A stretch of DNA of 64,000 bases from Cryobacterium zongtaii (GTDB lineage Bacteria; Actinomycetota; Actinomycetes; Actinomycetales; Microbacteriaceae), in NCBI RefSeq assembly GCF_002909375.1, contig NZ_PPXD01000033.1, forward strand, positions 1 through 64,000. Direction: 5' to 3'. The translations under genes were made by a program, and so were the position numbers. Each line of letters opens with the position of its first letter. The stretch's first letter is position 1. This document shows positions 51,236-60,428 of this stretch, piece after piece. The notes under the pieces were generated by a model. That model had not been told where the DNA came from. It was given only the letters and a program-made list of their open reading frames with translations, and did no database searches.

Positions 51236-51706
51236 TTACGGCTGCTGCGCCTGGGGAGCCGGGGAGCGGGCGGTGATGATGGCGAGCAGGGCCAAGGCCA
51301 GCAGCGCGCCCAGGGCGGTGCCGGCGGTATTGGCTATGACGTCGACGGGGGTTGCGACCCGGGCCGGCAGAAGGACCAACTGGCCGAACTCGATGGCGCA
51401 GCTCGCAATGAAACCGACCAGAAAGGCCAGCAGCCAGCGGCGCCGGCCCATCAGGAGCACCCCCAGTAGCCCCACAGGCACGAACAGGGCGATGTTCGCG
51501 GTGAATTCGATCAGCGGGTAGTCCAACCGCTGCGGCACGCCGTGAGCGTGCAGAAACACCAGAATGCGCGTGATGGTTCCGGCCGCGGCACGATCCACGG
51601 GGGTGGGCCAGAGTGCGATGAGCGCGAGCGCCATCAGGTAGGCGGCCGCGAGCCAGCCGGCGATCCGGCGGAGGGCGGCGTGGCGGTGGTGGGCTAGAGC
51701 GTTCAC
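51236..51706 (-). CDS. VanZ family membrane protein
   Basis: A 156-residue protein with four to five membrane helices; FTANIALFVPVGLLGVLL and IEFGQLVLLPARVATPVDVIANTAGTALGA are typical of VanZ. The role is unknown outside teicoplanin resistance. GTG start behind AGGGAGG. It is convergent with the LCP gene, 3 bp apart. Confidence 0.9.
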   Translation of the reverse strand: MNALAHHRHAALRRIAGWLAAAYLMALALIALWPTPVDRAAAGTITRILVFLHAHGVPQRLDYPLIEFTANIALFVPVGLLGVLLMGRRRWLLAFLVGFIASCAIEFGQLVLLPARVATPVDVIANTAGTALGALLALALLAIITARSPAPQAQQP

Positions 51707-51833
51707 GTAACCTCCCTAATCGGATGGGCACGGCCTCCAGCGGGGTTCATCGCGGGATTCATCACCTGTAATGGACCGAGTTTGCCAGCCTAGCGAGGCG
51801 AAGCTGGGAGGGCGGGGAACGCGCCGGAGCGGC

Positions 51834-53318
51834 TCAGAGGCCGTCGACCACGTCGACACGCTTGGGCAGCAGAAACACCAGCAGCAGCGCCACCACGCTC
51901 AGTCCGGCACTGACGGCCATGGCCAGGGTGGCGCTGTGGGTGAAGCCGGCGGCGACGGCATCCGCGCCTGGGCCGGCCACCACCAGGGTGCCGAAGAACA
52001 CACTGCCCACCACGGCGATGCCCGCAGCGCTGCCGACCCGCTGCATCACACCGATCACACCACTGGCCGCGCCGGCCTCGGTGGGGTCGACGGTGGCGAC
52101 GATGAACGCCACGTTCGGCGCGATGAAGCAACCGCTGCCCAGGCCAGCGATGAACAGCGGCGGCAGCAGGGTCCAGTTGGTGAGATCGGCGGGGGCGGTG
52201 AGCAGCAGCACCAGCCACACCCAGATCAGACCCACCGTGACCAGGGCCACACCACCGACGAGCACGGTGCGCCCCAGGCGCTCGGTGAGCCGGTTGCTCT
52301 GCGACGCGCCCAGGATCGAGCCGATCGCGAACGGGATCGAGACCAGGCCGGATTCCAGCGCGGTGTGGCCGAGGCCCGCCTGCCAGAGGATCGAGATGGT
52401 GAAGAAGATGCTCGTGAACGCCGCGAAGTAGACCAGGGCCAGGATGACGCCGCCGGTGAACGCCGGGTGCGAGAAGAGGTGCGGCGGCACGAGCGGGCTG
52501 CTGCCGCGTTTGGTGAGGGCCACCTCCCAGGCGCCGAACGCCACGATGAGCAGCACCCCGGCGGCGAGCACCAGGTAGGTCCAGAGCGGCCAGCCGCGGT
52601 CCTGGCCCTCGATCAGCGGCACCAGCAGGGCCACCAGGCCGCCGGAGAGCAGCAGCAGGCCCACCCCGTCGACGCGGGCCGCGGCAGGAGCGCCGGGCGC
52701 GGAGGCGGTGCCGGTGCCGGCGGGCAGCAGGATGGCGGCGGCGATCAGCGCGACGATGCCGATCGGCAGGTTCACCCAGAACACCAGGCGCCAGCCCTCT
52801 TCCACGCCGAACGCCTCGATGATCAGGCCACCCACGATGGGGCCGAGCGCGGTAGAGACGCCGATGACCGACCCCATGATGGCGAACGCCTTGCCGCGGG
52901 ACGCCGCCGGGAACATCAGCTGGATGACGGCCGTGACCGCGGGCACGAACATACCGCCGGCCAGACCCTGCACGACGCGGGCGATGATGAGCTGCAGGTC
53001 GTTCTGGGCGAGCCCGCAGGCCAGGCTGGCGACGGTGAAGAGCGCCAGACCGGTGAAGAATACCCACTTGTGGCCGATCCGGTCGCCGATGCGGCCGGCG
53101 GGGATGAGGGCCAGACCGAACGCCAGGGCGTAGCCGGAGATGATCCAGGACAAGGTCGCCTCGGAGGCGTTGAGGCTGGTGCGGATGCTGGGCAGCGCCA
53201 CGTTCACGATCGTGGTGTCGAGCAGGGCCATGAACATGCCCGCCATCAGCACGATGAGGGCCTGCCAGGCGCGGCGGGACACCTTGGTGTCTGGGGCGGA
53301 TGCGGGGGAGTCGGTCAT
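51834..53318 (-). CDS. MFS drug exporter (DHA2, EmrB/QacA type)
   Basis: A 494-residue protein with 14 predicted helices. Motif A-like GRIGDRIGHKWVFF and the DHA2 pattern LDTTIVNVALPSI in helix 1 are seen, along with GGLIIEAFGVEEGWRLVFWVN in helix 5. GGAAAGG precedes the ATG. It is probably an efflux pump for hydrophobic compounds; the substrate is unknown. It lies downstream of tRNA-Pro, separated by a terminator. Confidence 0.93.
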   Translation of the reverse strand: MTDSPASAPDTKVSRRAWQALIVLMAGMFMALLDTTIVNVALPSIRTSLNASEATLSWIISGYALAFGLALIPAGRIGDRIGHKWVFFTGLALFTVASLACGLAQNDLQLIIARVVQGLAGGMFVPAVTAVIQLMFPAASRGKAFAIMGSVIGVSTALGPIVGGLIIEAFGVEEGWRLVFWVNLPIGIVALIAAAILLPAGTGTASAPGAPAAARVDGVGLLLLSGGLVALLVPLIEGQDRGWPLWTYLVLAAGVLLIVAFGAWEVALTKRGSSPLVPPHLFSHPAFTGGVILALVYFAAFTSIFFTISILWQAGLGHTALESGLVSIPFAIGSILGASQSNRLTERLGRTVLVGGVALVTVGLIWVWLVLLLTAPADLTNWTLLPPLFIAGLGSGCFIAPNVAFIVATVDPTEAGAASGVIGVMQRVGSAAGIAVVGSVFFGTLVVAGPGADAVAAGFTHSATLAMAVSAGLSVVALLLVFLLPKRVDVVDGL

Positions 53319-53357
53319 GTCGTGGCCTTTCCAACGCCGGCAACTGGTGAGAACAGA

Positions 53358-53387
53358 AAAACCCCCACTCGCTTGAGTGGGGGTTTA
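53358..53387 (-). terminator. Rho-independent terminator after tRNA-Pro
   Basis: A perfect 12-bp stem (AAACCCCCACTC, loop GCTT, GAGTGGGGGTTT) directly downstream of the tRNA on the minus strand, followed there by TTTTTCTG. It lies 40 bp before the MFS start. Confidence 0.85.
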
Positions 53388-53393
53388 TTACTG

Positions 53394-53467
53394 TCGGGGT
53401 AACAGGATTTGAACCTGCGACCTCGTCGTCCCGAACGACGCGCGCTACCAAGCTGCGCCATACCCCG
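53394..53467 (-). tRNA. tRNA-Pro (anticodon CGG)
   Basis: The minus strand folds as a cloverleaf: acceptor CGGGGTA with TACCCCG, D-arm GCGCAGCTTGGTAGCGC, anticodon stem CGTCG-CGACG with loop TTCGGGA (anticodon CGG) and T-arm with GGTTCAAATCC. The discriminator is A and CCA is not encoded. Confidence 0.96.
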
Positions 53468-53525
53468 ATGGTCCTGTGGACCTCGACAAGTATAACCCCA
53501 TCGGACCGTCCGGCTCAGCCACCTC

Positions 53526-53569
53526 GTCGGTCGAGCTTGTCGAGACCCGGGATCTCGACAAGCTCGATC
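53526..53569. repeat. Dispersed repeat in inverted pair next to tRNA-Pro
   Basis: The variant GTCGGTCGAGCTTGTCGAGACC (53526-53547) is followed, after 3 nt, by a near-exact inverse copy (53551-53569; 17 of 19 positions pair). A short fragment (CCTCGACAAG at 53481) also lies in between here and the tRNA. The pair lies between the PBP gene's 3' end and tRNA-Pro. Confidence 0.85.
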
Positions 53570-53608
53570 AGCGGTGGGGCTCGATCAACGTGTGGTGCGG
53601 TGGGGTTG

Positions 53609-56152
53609 TTAGCCGGGCGGGGCGGCGGCGGACTTGCCGACGACGACGGTCACGGTGCCGCCGGGGGCGGTGGGGGTGCCGGCGGCAGGCGCCATCGAGA
53701 GCACCTTGCCGTTCTGGCTCGCGTCGGTCACCGGCTGCTCGCTGGCCACCACCCCGAAACCGCTCAGCGTGCCCTTTGCCTGGTCGAGAGACTGCCCGAC
53801 CACGTTCGGCAGCAGAATCTGGGAGCCATTGCTGGAGTACACCGTGACGGTGGCTCCGGTGCTGGTGCTGGCGCCGCCAGCTGGGTCGCTGCGTGAGACG
53901 GTACCGGCCGGCAACTCCGAGTCGGTCACGCCGCCGTCGAGGAAGCCGAAGCCGGCGGCCTCAATGGTCTCGCGCGCCGCATCCACGCTCTGGCCGCGCA
54001 CGTCAGGCACGGTGACCTGCACCCCGCGGATGAGGTTGTTGGCGGCCTGCTCGAACTCGTCGCCGCCGTACTTGGCATTGGCCACGCTCATGATCTCCGG
54101 CCAGATGCGGTGCCGGGCGGTAGCCGCCTGGCCGCTGTCGAAGTACACGTTGCGCTGGTTGGTGTCGAAGCCGGTGACGCTCACCACGCCCACCACGGTG
54201 GCGACCTTGGTGCTCGCCCCGCTCATCCAGGTGTCCTTGCTGCCGTCGGTGGTTCCGGTCTTGCCGATCATCGGGGAGCGCGGGGAGGTGTTGCGATAGG
54301 AGACTCCGGCGGAACCCTGGGTCATCACCCGTTCCATGGCGTACGCCATGCCGGCGGCCACCTCGGGCTCCACTGACGCGGTGCAGGTCGACACCGGCGC
54401 TGGGATCTCGACGCCGTCGGCGCCGATGATCCGGTCGATCACGATGGGGGTGCAGGTGGTGCCCTTGTTGGCGATGCCGGCGAAGGCCACGGCCATGCTC
54501 AGCGGCGCGATCTCGTTGGTGCCCAACACTGAGGAGGCGCCCTTCTCCAGCGGGTCGCCGTTGGCCCGGTGTACGCCGAAGGACTCGGCGGTGTCACGGA
54601 TTTTGCACAGGTCCAGGCGCTTGGCCATACCCATGAAGCCGGTGTTGATCGAGTCGATGGTCGATTCCAGGGCCGAGTAGTTGCGGCCGGCCTCGTTGGA
54701 GTCGTTGCGCGGGTTGTAGGCCCCGAAGTTCTGCGGGCCGTCGCAGTAGTCCTGGAAGGTGCCCCAGTTGGACTTGCGTGCCGAGTCGACCCGTTCGCCG
54801 AGCGGATGGCCCTCCTTGAGCCATTCGGCCAGGGTGAAGACCTTGTAGGTGGAGCCGGGCTGGAAGCCCAGGGAGCCGCCCTGGTTGAAGTCGGTGTTGT
54901 AGTTGATGCCGGTGTACTCCGGGCCAGGAGCAACCTCCAACTGGGTGTAGATCTTGTTCTGCGCCATCGTGAGCACCCGGCCGGTGCCAACCTCCACGCT
55001 GGTCGCCACCGCTCCCACGTCCCAGTCCTCGAACGTCATCGGCACGTTCTCGGCGATGGCCGCCTCGGACGCCAACTGCAGCTCGATGTCGAGGGTGGTG
55101 TAGATCTGGTAGCCGCCGCGACGGAAGTTCGTCATGCGGGTGTCTTCGTCTGCGCCGAAGGTGGGATCGGTCTTGAGCTGGTAGGTGACGTAGTCGCAGA
55201 AGTATGCGGCGCCGCCGGCGGTCTGGCAGCCGGTGCTGGGCTCGGTGATGGCCGGTTCGATCGGGCTGGCGACGGCGGCGTCGTAGTCGGCTTGGTTGAT
55301 CTTCTTGTGCTTGAGCATCTCGCGCAGGATGTAGTCGCGGCGGTCCTTGTTGGCGGCGTACCCGTTCGCGGCGCCGTTGGTCTCGCTCTCGGGCTCGTCC
55401 AGGCGGAACTTCTCAGGGTTGTTCACGATCGCGATGAGGCTCGCGGCCTGCGGCAGGGTGAGGGTGGCGGCGGTGGCCGAGAAGTAGTACTCGGCCGCGG
55501 CCTGGATGCCGTACACAGTGCCCCCGAAGCCGGTGATGTTCAGGTAGCCCTGCAGGATCTCGTCCTTGCTGTACGCCTTCTCCACCCCGATGGCCAGCCG
55601 CATCTCCTTGAGTTTGCGTTCCTCAGTGGGGTCGGTGGCCTCCTCGAAGCAGGCCTGAAGCTCGTCCGGGTCGGGCATGACCTCGCACTTTTGCACCAGC
55701 ACGTTCTTGACGTACTGCTGGGTCACCGATGAGCCGCCCGAGGTGGGCCCGCCGGTGAACTTGGCCAGCGCCGCCCGCATGGTGCCCTGCAGGTCGATTC
55801 CGCCGTGTTCGCGAAACCGGGGGTCCTCACCGGCGACGACGGCGTCCTGCACGAACAGGTTCATGGCCGCCAGAGGAACTTCCACCCGGTTCTGGTCGTA
55901 GAACGAGGCGAGCTCGTAGGGGACTCCGCTGTTCGGCACCGCATAGATGGTGCTCACCTGCGACAGCTCGTCGATCTTGAGGTAATTCGGCAGGTTTTCG
56001 AAGGCGTTGATCGTGCTGCTTGCGGCCAGACTCGAGATTGCAAGCGCCGGGGTGATCCCGACAGCAATCAGCAGGCCGGCGACCGCGCTCATCGCCACGA
56101 ATCCGACGAGTCCCCCGATGACGCCGGAAAAAGTTCTTTTGGTTTCCCCCAT
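53609..56152 (-). CDS. Class A penicillin-binding protein with PASTA domains (copy A)
   Basis: An 847-residue bifunctional peptidoglycan synthase. One N-terminal membrane helix is followed by a GT51 glycosyltransferase domain (EDPRFREHGGIDLQGTMRAA, GGSSVTQQYVKNVLVQ, RKLKEMRLAIGVEKAYSKDE). The transpeptidase domain has the active-site STYK at Ser434, SINTGF and KTGTTDG. Two PASTA domains follow (PDVRGQSVDAARETIEAAGF, PNVVGQSLDQAKGTLSGFG). It closely resembles the PBP at 57184-59727 in length and motif order. Confidence 0.96.
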   Translation of the reverse strand: MGETKRTFSGVIGGLVGFVAMSAVAGLLIAVGITPALAISSLAASSTINAFENLPNYLKIDELSQVSTIYAVPNSGVPYELASFYDQNRVEVPLAAMNLFVQDAVVAGEDPRFREHGGIDLQGTMRAALAKFTGGPTSGGSSVTQQYVKNVLVQKCEVMPDPDELQACFEEATDPTEERKLKEMRLAIGVEKAYSKDEILQGYLNITGFGGTVYGIQAAAEYYFSATAATLTLPQAASLIAIVNNPEKFRLDEPESETNGAANGYAANKDRRDYILREMLKHKKINQADYDAAVASPIEPAITEPSTGCQTAGGAAYFCDYVTYQLKTDPTFGADEDTRMTNFRRGGYQIYTTLDIELQLASEAAIAENVPMTFEDWDVGAVATSVEVGTGRVLTMAQNKIYTQLEVAPGPEYTGINYNTDFNQGGSLGFQPGSTYKVFTLAEWLKEGHPLGERVDSARKSNWGTFQDYCDGPQNFGAYNPRNDSNEAGRNYSALESTIDSINTGFMGMAKRLDLCKIRDTAESFGVHRANGDPLEKGASSVLGTNEIAPLSMAVAFAGIANKGTTCTPIVIDRIIGADGVEIPAPVSTCTASVEPEVAAGMAYAMERVMTQGSAGVSYRNTSPRSPMIGKTGTTDGSKDTWMSGASTKVATVVGVVSVTGFDTNQRNVYFDSGQAATARHRIWPEIMSVANAKYGGDEFEQAANNLIRGVQVTVPDVRGQSVDAARETIEAAGFGFLDGGVTDSELPAGTVSRSDPAGGASTSTGATVTVYSSNGSQILLPNVVGQSLDQAKGTLSGFGVVASEQPVTDASQNGKVLSMAPAAGTPTAPGGTVTVVVGKSAAAPPG

Positions 56153-56159
56153 AAGAGCG

Positions 56160-56165
56160 AGCCTA
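56160..56165 (-). promoter_or_regulatory. -10 box for leaderless transcript of PBP copy A
   Basis: TAGGCT on the minus strand, 7 nt before the ATG at 56152, with no Shine-Dalgarno. This suggests that copy A has its own promoter besides any readthrough from the metallophosphoesterase gene. Confidence 0.45.
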
Positions 56166-56218
56166 GGGGATCGCCGGGGGACCCGGACGAGCTAAGCCAC
56201 CCCAGAAGGGGGTCGTGG

Positions 56219-57187
56219 CTACGCGGCGGTGAGGGTGAGCAGGGTCGCCTCCGGCGGGCAGGCGAAGCGCACCGGCGCGTAGATCGAGGTGCCCAAACCC
56301 GCGGAAACATTGAGGTACGCGGTGCGCAGCCCCACACTCCACAGGCTGAGCCCCTTCACCTGACGGCGGGGAATATCACAATTGGTTACCAAAGCGCCGA
56401 ACTTCGGCACGCACACCTGACCACCGTGGGTGTGCCCGGCCAGCATCAGCTGGGCGCCGTGGTTGATGAAGGAGTTGAGTACCCGCTGGTACGGGGCGTG
56501 CACCACACCCACGGTCAGCGTCGAGCGCCGGCCGGCCGGTTCTTCGGGGTCCGGCCAGGTCTCCTCGGTGAGCGGGTCGTTGCCGCGCATCTCGTCGATA
56601 GCGCCGGTGATCAGGTCGAGCCGGTCCCGGCGGATGTGCGGGTCATCGACCCCGAAGATCTCCAGGTGGGTGCCGTTGATGTCCAGCGCTTCCGCGGCGT
56701 TGTTCAGGTCGGTCCAGCCGAGGTCGGCGAACACCCGGTGCAGGTCGTCGGTGTCGAGCTCGACGTGCCGGCTGCGCAGCATCGACGGGCCGCCGAAGTA
56801 CTTCAGCGGGTTCTTCGGCTGCGGGCCGAAGAAGTCGTTGGAGCCGTTCACGAAGATGCCCGGGATGCCCTTGAACGGTTCGAGGGCGTACTCAACGCCC
56901 GCGATGCCGTCTTCGTGACCCAGGTTGTCGCCGGTATTCACGACGAGGTCGGGCTTCAGCGCGGCAAGACCGCGCACCCAGTCCTGCTTGTCGCGCTGCC
57001 ACGGGGCCATGTGCAGATCGGAGAGGTGCAGCACCGTGATCGGGTCGGACCCGGGCGCGAGCACCGGAACCGTCACCTCACGCAGGGTGAACCGGCGGCG
57101 TTCCACGAGGGAACCCCAGGCGAACGCCGCCAGCCCCGCCGTGGTCACGGCGGCGGCGGAGGCGACGATGGCGCGTGCGGCGCTCAA
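56219..57187 (-). CDS. Membrane-anchored metallophosphoesterase
   Basis: A 322-residue calcineurin-like phosphoesterase. A short N-terminal helix is followed by the metal motifs HLSDLHM, NTGDNLGHED, NGSNDF (in place of the usual GNHD), GVVHAPY and LAGHTHGGQV. The TTG start overlaps the stop of the upstream PBP (TTGA), so the two are coupled. Location between two wall synthases hints at a lipid- or nucleotide-linked wall metabolite, but the substrate is unknown. Confidence 0.9.
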   Translation of the reverse strand: MSAARAIVASAAAVTTAGLAAFAWGSLVERRRFTLREVTVPVLAPGSDPITVLHLSDLHMAPWQRDKQDWVRGLAALKPDLVVNTGDNLGHEDGIAGVEYALEPFKGIPGIFVNGSNDFFGPQPKNPLKYFGGPSMLRSRHVELDTDDLHRVFADLGWTDLNNAAEALDINGTHLEIFGVDDPHIRRDRLDLITGAIDEMRGNDPLTEETWPDPEEPAGRRSTLTVGVVHAPYQRVLNSFINHGAQLMLAGHTHGGQVCVPKFGALVTNCDIPRRQVKGLSLWSVGLRTAYLNVSAGLGTSIYAPVRFACPPEATLLTLTAA

Positions 57188-59727
57188 CCTGCCGCTCCCA
57201 TCTTGCCCACCACGAGGGCGACCGAGCTGCCCCGGGAGGCCGGGGTGCCGGCGGTCGGGGTCATCGCGATCACCTTGTTGTTCTGGTTGGGGTCGGTGAC
57301 GGCCTGGTCGGTGGTCGTCACGGTGAAGCCGGTGAGCGTTCCCCTGGCCTGATCGAGGCTCTGGCCGGTCACGTCGGGCAGCAGGATCTGGTTGCCGTTG
57401 CTGGAGAACACCGTGATCGTGGCGCCGTTGCCGGCCGACGCGCCGGAGGCGGGGTCGGTGCGGGCCACGCTGCCGGCGGGCAGCTCGGAGTCGATCACGC
57501 CGCCGTCGGCGAACTCGAAGCCGGCGCCCTCGAGCGCGGCCTGGGCATCCGCCGTCGACTGGCCACGCACGTCGGGCACGGGCACCTGAGCGCCCTGGAT
57601 GACGTTGGTCGAGGCCTCAGAGAACTCGTCTCCGCCGTACTTGGCGTTGGCGACGCTCATGATGTCCGGCCACATGCGGTGCCGGGCGGTGGCCGCGGAG
57701 CCGCTCTCGAAGGCGTAATCGCGGGACCGCTGGTTGGCCTCACCGGTGACGGCGACGACGCCCACAACGGTGGCGACCTTGCTGCTCGCGCCGGTCATCC
57801 AGGTGTCCTTGGCGCCGTCGGTGGTTCCGGTCTTGCCGATCATCGGCACCTTCGGGTAGGTGGAGTCGTTGGACTGGGTTGCGGAGCCCTCGGTGAGTAC
57901 CCGCTTCATGGCGTACGCCATGCCGGCGGCCACGGATGGCTCAACCGACTGCTTGCAGGTGGACGTGGGCGGTGCGATCTCGGCGTCGTCCGGTCCGACG
58001 ATGCGGTCGATGACCACGGCCGAGCAGGTCTTGCCGGCGTTGGCGATGCCGGCGAAGGCCACGGCCATGCTCAGCGGGGCGATCTCATTGGTGCCGAGCA
58101 CCGAGGAGGCACCCTTCTCGAGCTCGCCGCCATCCGCCCGGTGCACCCCGAAGGACTCAACGGTGTCGCGGATCTTGCAGAGGTCAAGCTTCTTGGCCAT
58201 TCCGATGAAGCCGGTGTTGATCGAGTTGATGGTCGACTGCAGGGCGGTGTAGCCGGTGCCGGGCTCGTTCGCGTCGTTCTTCGGGTTGTAGCCGGGGAAG
58301 GTCTGCGGCCCGTCGCAGTAGTCCTGGAAGGTGCCCCAGTCGCTCTTGCGGGCGGAGTCGACGCGTTCGTTGAGCGCGTGACCCTCCTTCAGCCACTCGG
58401 CGAGGGTGAAGACCTTGTACGTGGAGCCGGGCTGGAATCCGCTCGAGCCGCCCTGGTCGTAGTCGGTGTTGTAGTTGACGCCGGAGTACTGGGCGCCGGT
58501 GGCCTGCACCTCGGGGTCCTGGCTGTAGGTCTTGTTCTGCGCCATCGTGAGCACCCGACCGGTGCCCACCTCAACGCTGGTGGCCACAGAGCCAACGTCC
58601 CAGCTGGCGGTCTGCGGCACGTTCTCGGCCATGGTGGTCTCGGTGGCCAGCTGCAGGTCCAGGTCGAGGGTCGTGTAGATGTCGTAGCCGCCTCGACGGA
58701 AGTTCATCATGCGGGTGTCTTCGTCTTCGCCGAAGGTCGGGTCGCTCTTAAGCACGTGGGTGACGTAGTCACAGAAGTAGGCGCTGCCGCCGGCGGTCTG
58801 GCATCCGGTGCTCGGCTCGGTGATGGTGGGCTCGATCGGGGCCGCGATGGCCACGTCGTACTCTTCCTGGCTCACCTTTTTGTACTGCAGCATCTCGCCC
58901 AGGATGTAGTCGCGGCGTTCCTTGTTGGCGGCGTAACCGTTCGCGGCGCCGTTGGCCTCGCTCTCGGGCCGGTCCAGACGGAACTTCTCCGGGTTGTTCA
59001 CGATGGCGATCAGGCTGGCCGACTGGGACAGGTTGAGGTTCGCCGCGGTGGTGTTGAAGTAGTAACCGGCGGCCGCTTCGACGCCGTACACGCTGCCGCC
59101 GAACAGGGTGATGTTGAGGTAGCCCTGCAGGATCTCGAGCTTGCTGTATTCCTTCTCCACGCCGATGGCCAGACGCATCTCCTTGAGCTTGCGCTCGGGA
59201 GAGGTTTCGGTGGCCTCGTCGTAGCAGGCGTCCAGCTTGTCCTGGTCGTTGAGCACCTCGCACTTCTGCACGAGAACGTTCTTGACGTACTGCTGGGTGA
59301 TGGACGATCCACCCTGGGTGCCGCCGCCGGTGACGGTGGACAGCGCGCCGCGAATGGTGCCCTGCAGGTCCACGCCGCCGTGCTGCTCGAAGCGAGGGTC
59401 CTCGCCGGCGACCGCGGCATCCTGCACGTCCTGGCTCATGCTCTCGACCGGCACTTCGACGCGGTTCTGGTCGTAGAACGACGCCAGGGCGAACGGGGCG
59501 CCGTTGCCGTCGATGGCGTAGATGGTGCTCTTCTGGGAGAGCTGATCGACCGTGAGGTAGTTGGGCAGGTTCTCGAACACGTTGATCGTGTTGGTGGCCG
59601 TCATGCCCGATACGGCGAGGGCGGGGGTCACGGCAACGGTGACGAGGACACCGGCGACGGCGCTCATCCCAATAAAGCCCAGGAGGCCGCCGAGCGCTCC
59701 ACTAACCGTACGTTTTTTGGCAGACAT
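57184..59727 (-). CDS. Class A penicillin-binding protein with PASTA domains (copy B)
   Basis: An 847-residue paralogue of the PBP at 53609-56152, in the same order: membrane helix, GT51 (EDPRFEQHGGVDLQGTIRGA, GGSSITQQYVKNVLVQ), transpeptidase with STYK at Ser435, SINTGF and KTGTTDG, and two PASTA domains. The frame is open upstream of the ATG at 59727; this start is chosen because it mirrors copy A's N-terminus (MSAKKRTVSG against MGETKRTFSG) and has TACGCT 7 nt upstream. Confidence 0.96.
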   Translation of the reverse strand: MSAKKRTVSGALGGLLGFIGMSAVAGVLVTVAVTPALAVSGMTATNTINVFENLPNYLTVDQLSQKSTIYAIDGNGAPFALASFYDQNRVEVPVESMSQDVQDAAVAGEDPRFEQHGGVDLQGTIRGALSTVTGGGTQGGSSITQQYVKNVLVQKCEVLNDQDKLDACYDEATETSPERKLKEMRLAIGVEKEYSKLEILQGYLNITLFGGSVYGVEAAAGYYFNTTAANLNLSQSASLIAIVNNPEKFRLDRPESEANGAANGYAANKERRDYILGEMLQYKKVSQEEYDVAIAAPIEPTITEPSTGCQTAGGSAYFCDYVTHVLKSDPTFGEDEDTRMMNFRRGGYDIYTTLDLDLQLATETTMAENVPQTASWDVGSVATSVEVGTGRVLTMAQNKTYSQDPEVQATGAQYSGVNYNTDYDQGGSSGFQPGSTYKVFTLAEWLKEGHALNERVDSARKSDWGTFQDYCDGPQTFPGYNPKNDANEPGTGYTALQSTINSINTGFIGMAKKLDLCKIRDTVESFGVHRADGGELEKGASSVLGTNEIAPLSMAVAFAGIANAGKTCSAVVIDRIVGPDDAEIAPPTSTCKQSVEPSVAAGMAYAMKRVLTEGSATQSNDSTYPKVPMIGKTGTTDGAKDTWMTGASSKVATVVGVVAVTGEANQRSRDYAFESGSAATARHRMWPDIMSVANAKYGGDEFSEASTNVIQGAQVPVPDVRGQSTADAQAALEGAGFEFADGGVIDSELPAGSVARTDPASGASAGNGATITVFSSNGNQILLPDVTGQSLDQARGTLTGFTVTTTDQAVTDPNQNNKVIAMTPTAGTPASRGSSVALVVGKMGAAG

Positions 59728-59734
59728 ACAATTG

Positions 59735-59740
59735 AGCGTA
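59735..59740 (-). promoter_or_regulatory. -10 box for leaderless transcript of PBP copy B
   Basis: TACGCT on the minus strand, 7 nt before the ATG at 59727; no ribosome binding site. The 51-bp gap to the divergent DUF4177 gene must hold both start regions. Confidence 0.45.
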
Positions 59741-59778
59741 AGGGACACAACCTGAAAAATCGCCTGAATCGGAGCCGC

Positions 59779-59946
59779 ATGACTGCCTGGGAATACCTCA
59801 CCACCCCGCTGATGATCCACAACACAGCCGCCATCCTCAACAACTGGGGCTCGGAAGGTTGGGAGCTTGTGCAGGTCGTCACCGGCCCGGAAGGTGGACT
59901 TGTCGCCTACCTCAAGCGCCCCGTCGCCGGCTCGACCGGCGCCTGA
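59779..59946 (+). CDS. DUF4177 small protein
   Basis: A 55-residue protein (MTAWEYLTTPLMIHNTAAIL ... NNWGSEGWELVQVV ... LVAYLKRP), matching the DUF4177 pattern of a small alpha-beta fold with WE and GWELV. GGAG precedes the ATG by 4 nt. It is divergent from the PBP, and RidA starts 2 bp after its stop. The function is unknown. Confidence 0.88.
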   Translation: MTAWEYLTTPLMIHNTAAILNNWGSEGWELVQVVTGPEGGLVAYLKRPVAGSTGA

Positions 59947-59948
59947 TC

Positions 59949-60419
59949 GTGTCGCAGATCGAGGCCCGTCTGGCCGAACTGGGCATTGAACTCCCGACGG
60001 TGGTGCCGCCGGTGGCGTCGTACGTTCCCGCCGTGGTGAGCGGGTCGCTGGTGTTCACCTCCGGCCAGCTGCCGATGGTGGCCGGGGTGATGCCGGCCAC
60101 GGGCAAGGTTGGGGATGGCGCGGGCCTCGTGTCGGCCGCGGACGCCCAGGGCTACGCCCGGCAGTGCGCGCTGAACGCGCTCGCCGCCATTCAGAGCGTG
60201 ATCGGCTCGCTTGACCGGATCACCCAGGTGGTCAAGGTCACCGGGTTCGTCGCATCCGCCCCGGACTTCACGGGCCAGCCCGGCGTGGTCAACGGTGCCT
60301 CCGATGTGCTCGGCGAGATCTTCGGCAGCATCGGTGTGCACGCCCGCTCCGCGGTGGGCGTGGCCGTGCTGCCGCTGGACTCGCCCGTCGAGGTGGAGCT
60401 GACCGTCTCCTTCGCTTGA
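59949..60419 (+). CDS. RidA family protein
   Basis: A 156-residue member of the enamine/imine deaminase family. VSGSLVFTSGQLPMV is the usual opening strand; the long-form features QCALNALAAIQSVIGSLDRI and VNGASDVLGEIFG and the ending RSAVGVAVLPLDSPVEVELTV are present. The Arg in HARSAVG fits the substrate-binding arginine. GTG start, coupled to DUF4177. Confidence 0.93.
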   Translation: MSQIEARLAELGIELPTVVPPVASYVPAVVSGSLVFTSGQLPMVAGVMPATGKVGDGAGLVSAADAQGYARQCALNALAAIQSVIGSLDRITQVVKVTGFVASAPDFTGQPGVVNGASDVLGEIFGSIGVHARSAVGVAVLPLDSPVEVELTVSFA

Positions 60420-60428
60420 TTTCACCGT

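Noticed and set aside
57175..59946. A 923-codon plus-strand frame opposite PBP copy B
   Set aside because: Shadow of the PBP; only its last 55 codons (DUF4177) are a real gene.
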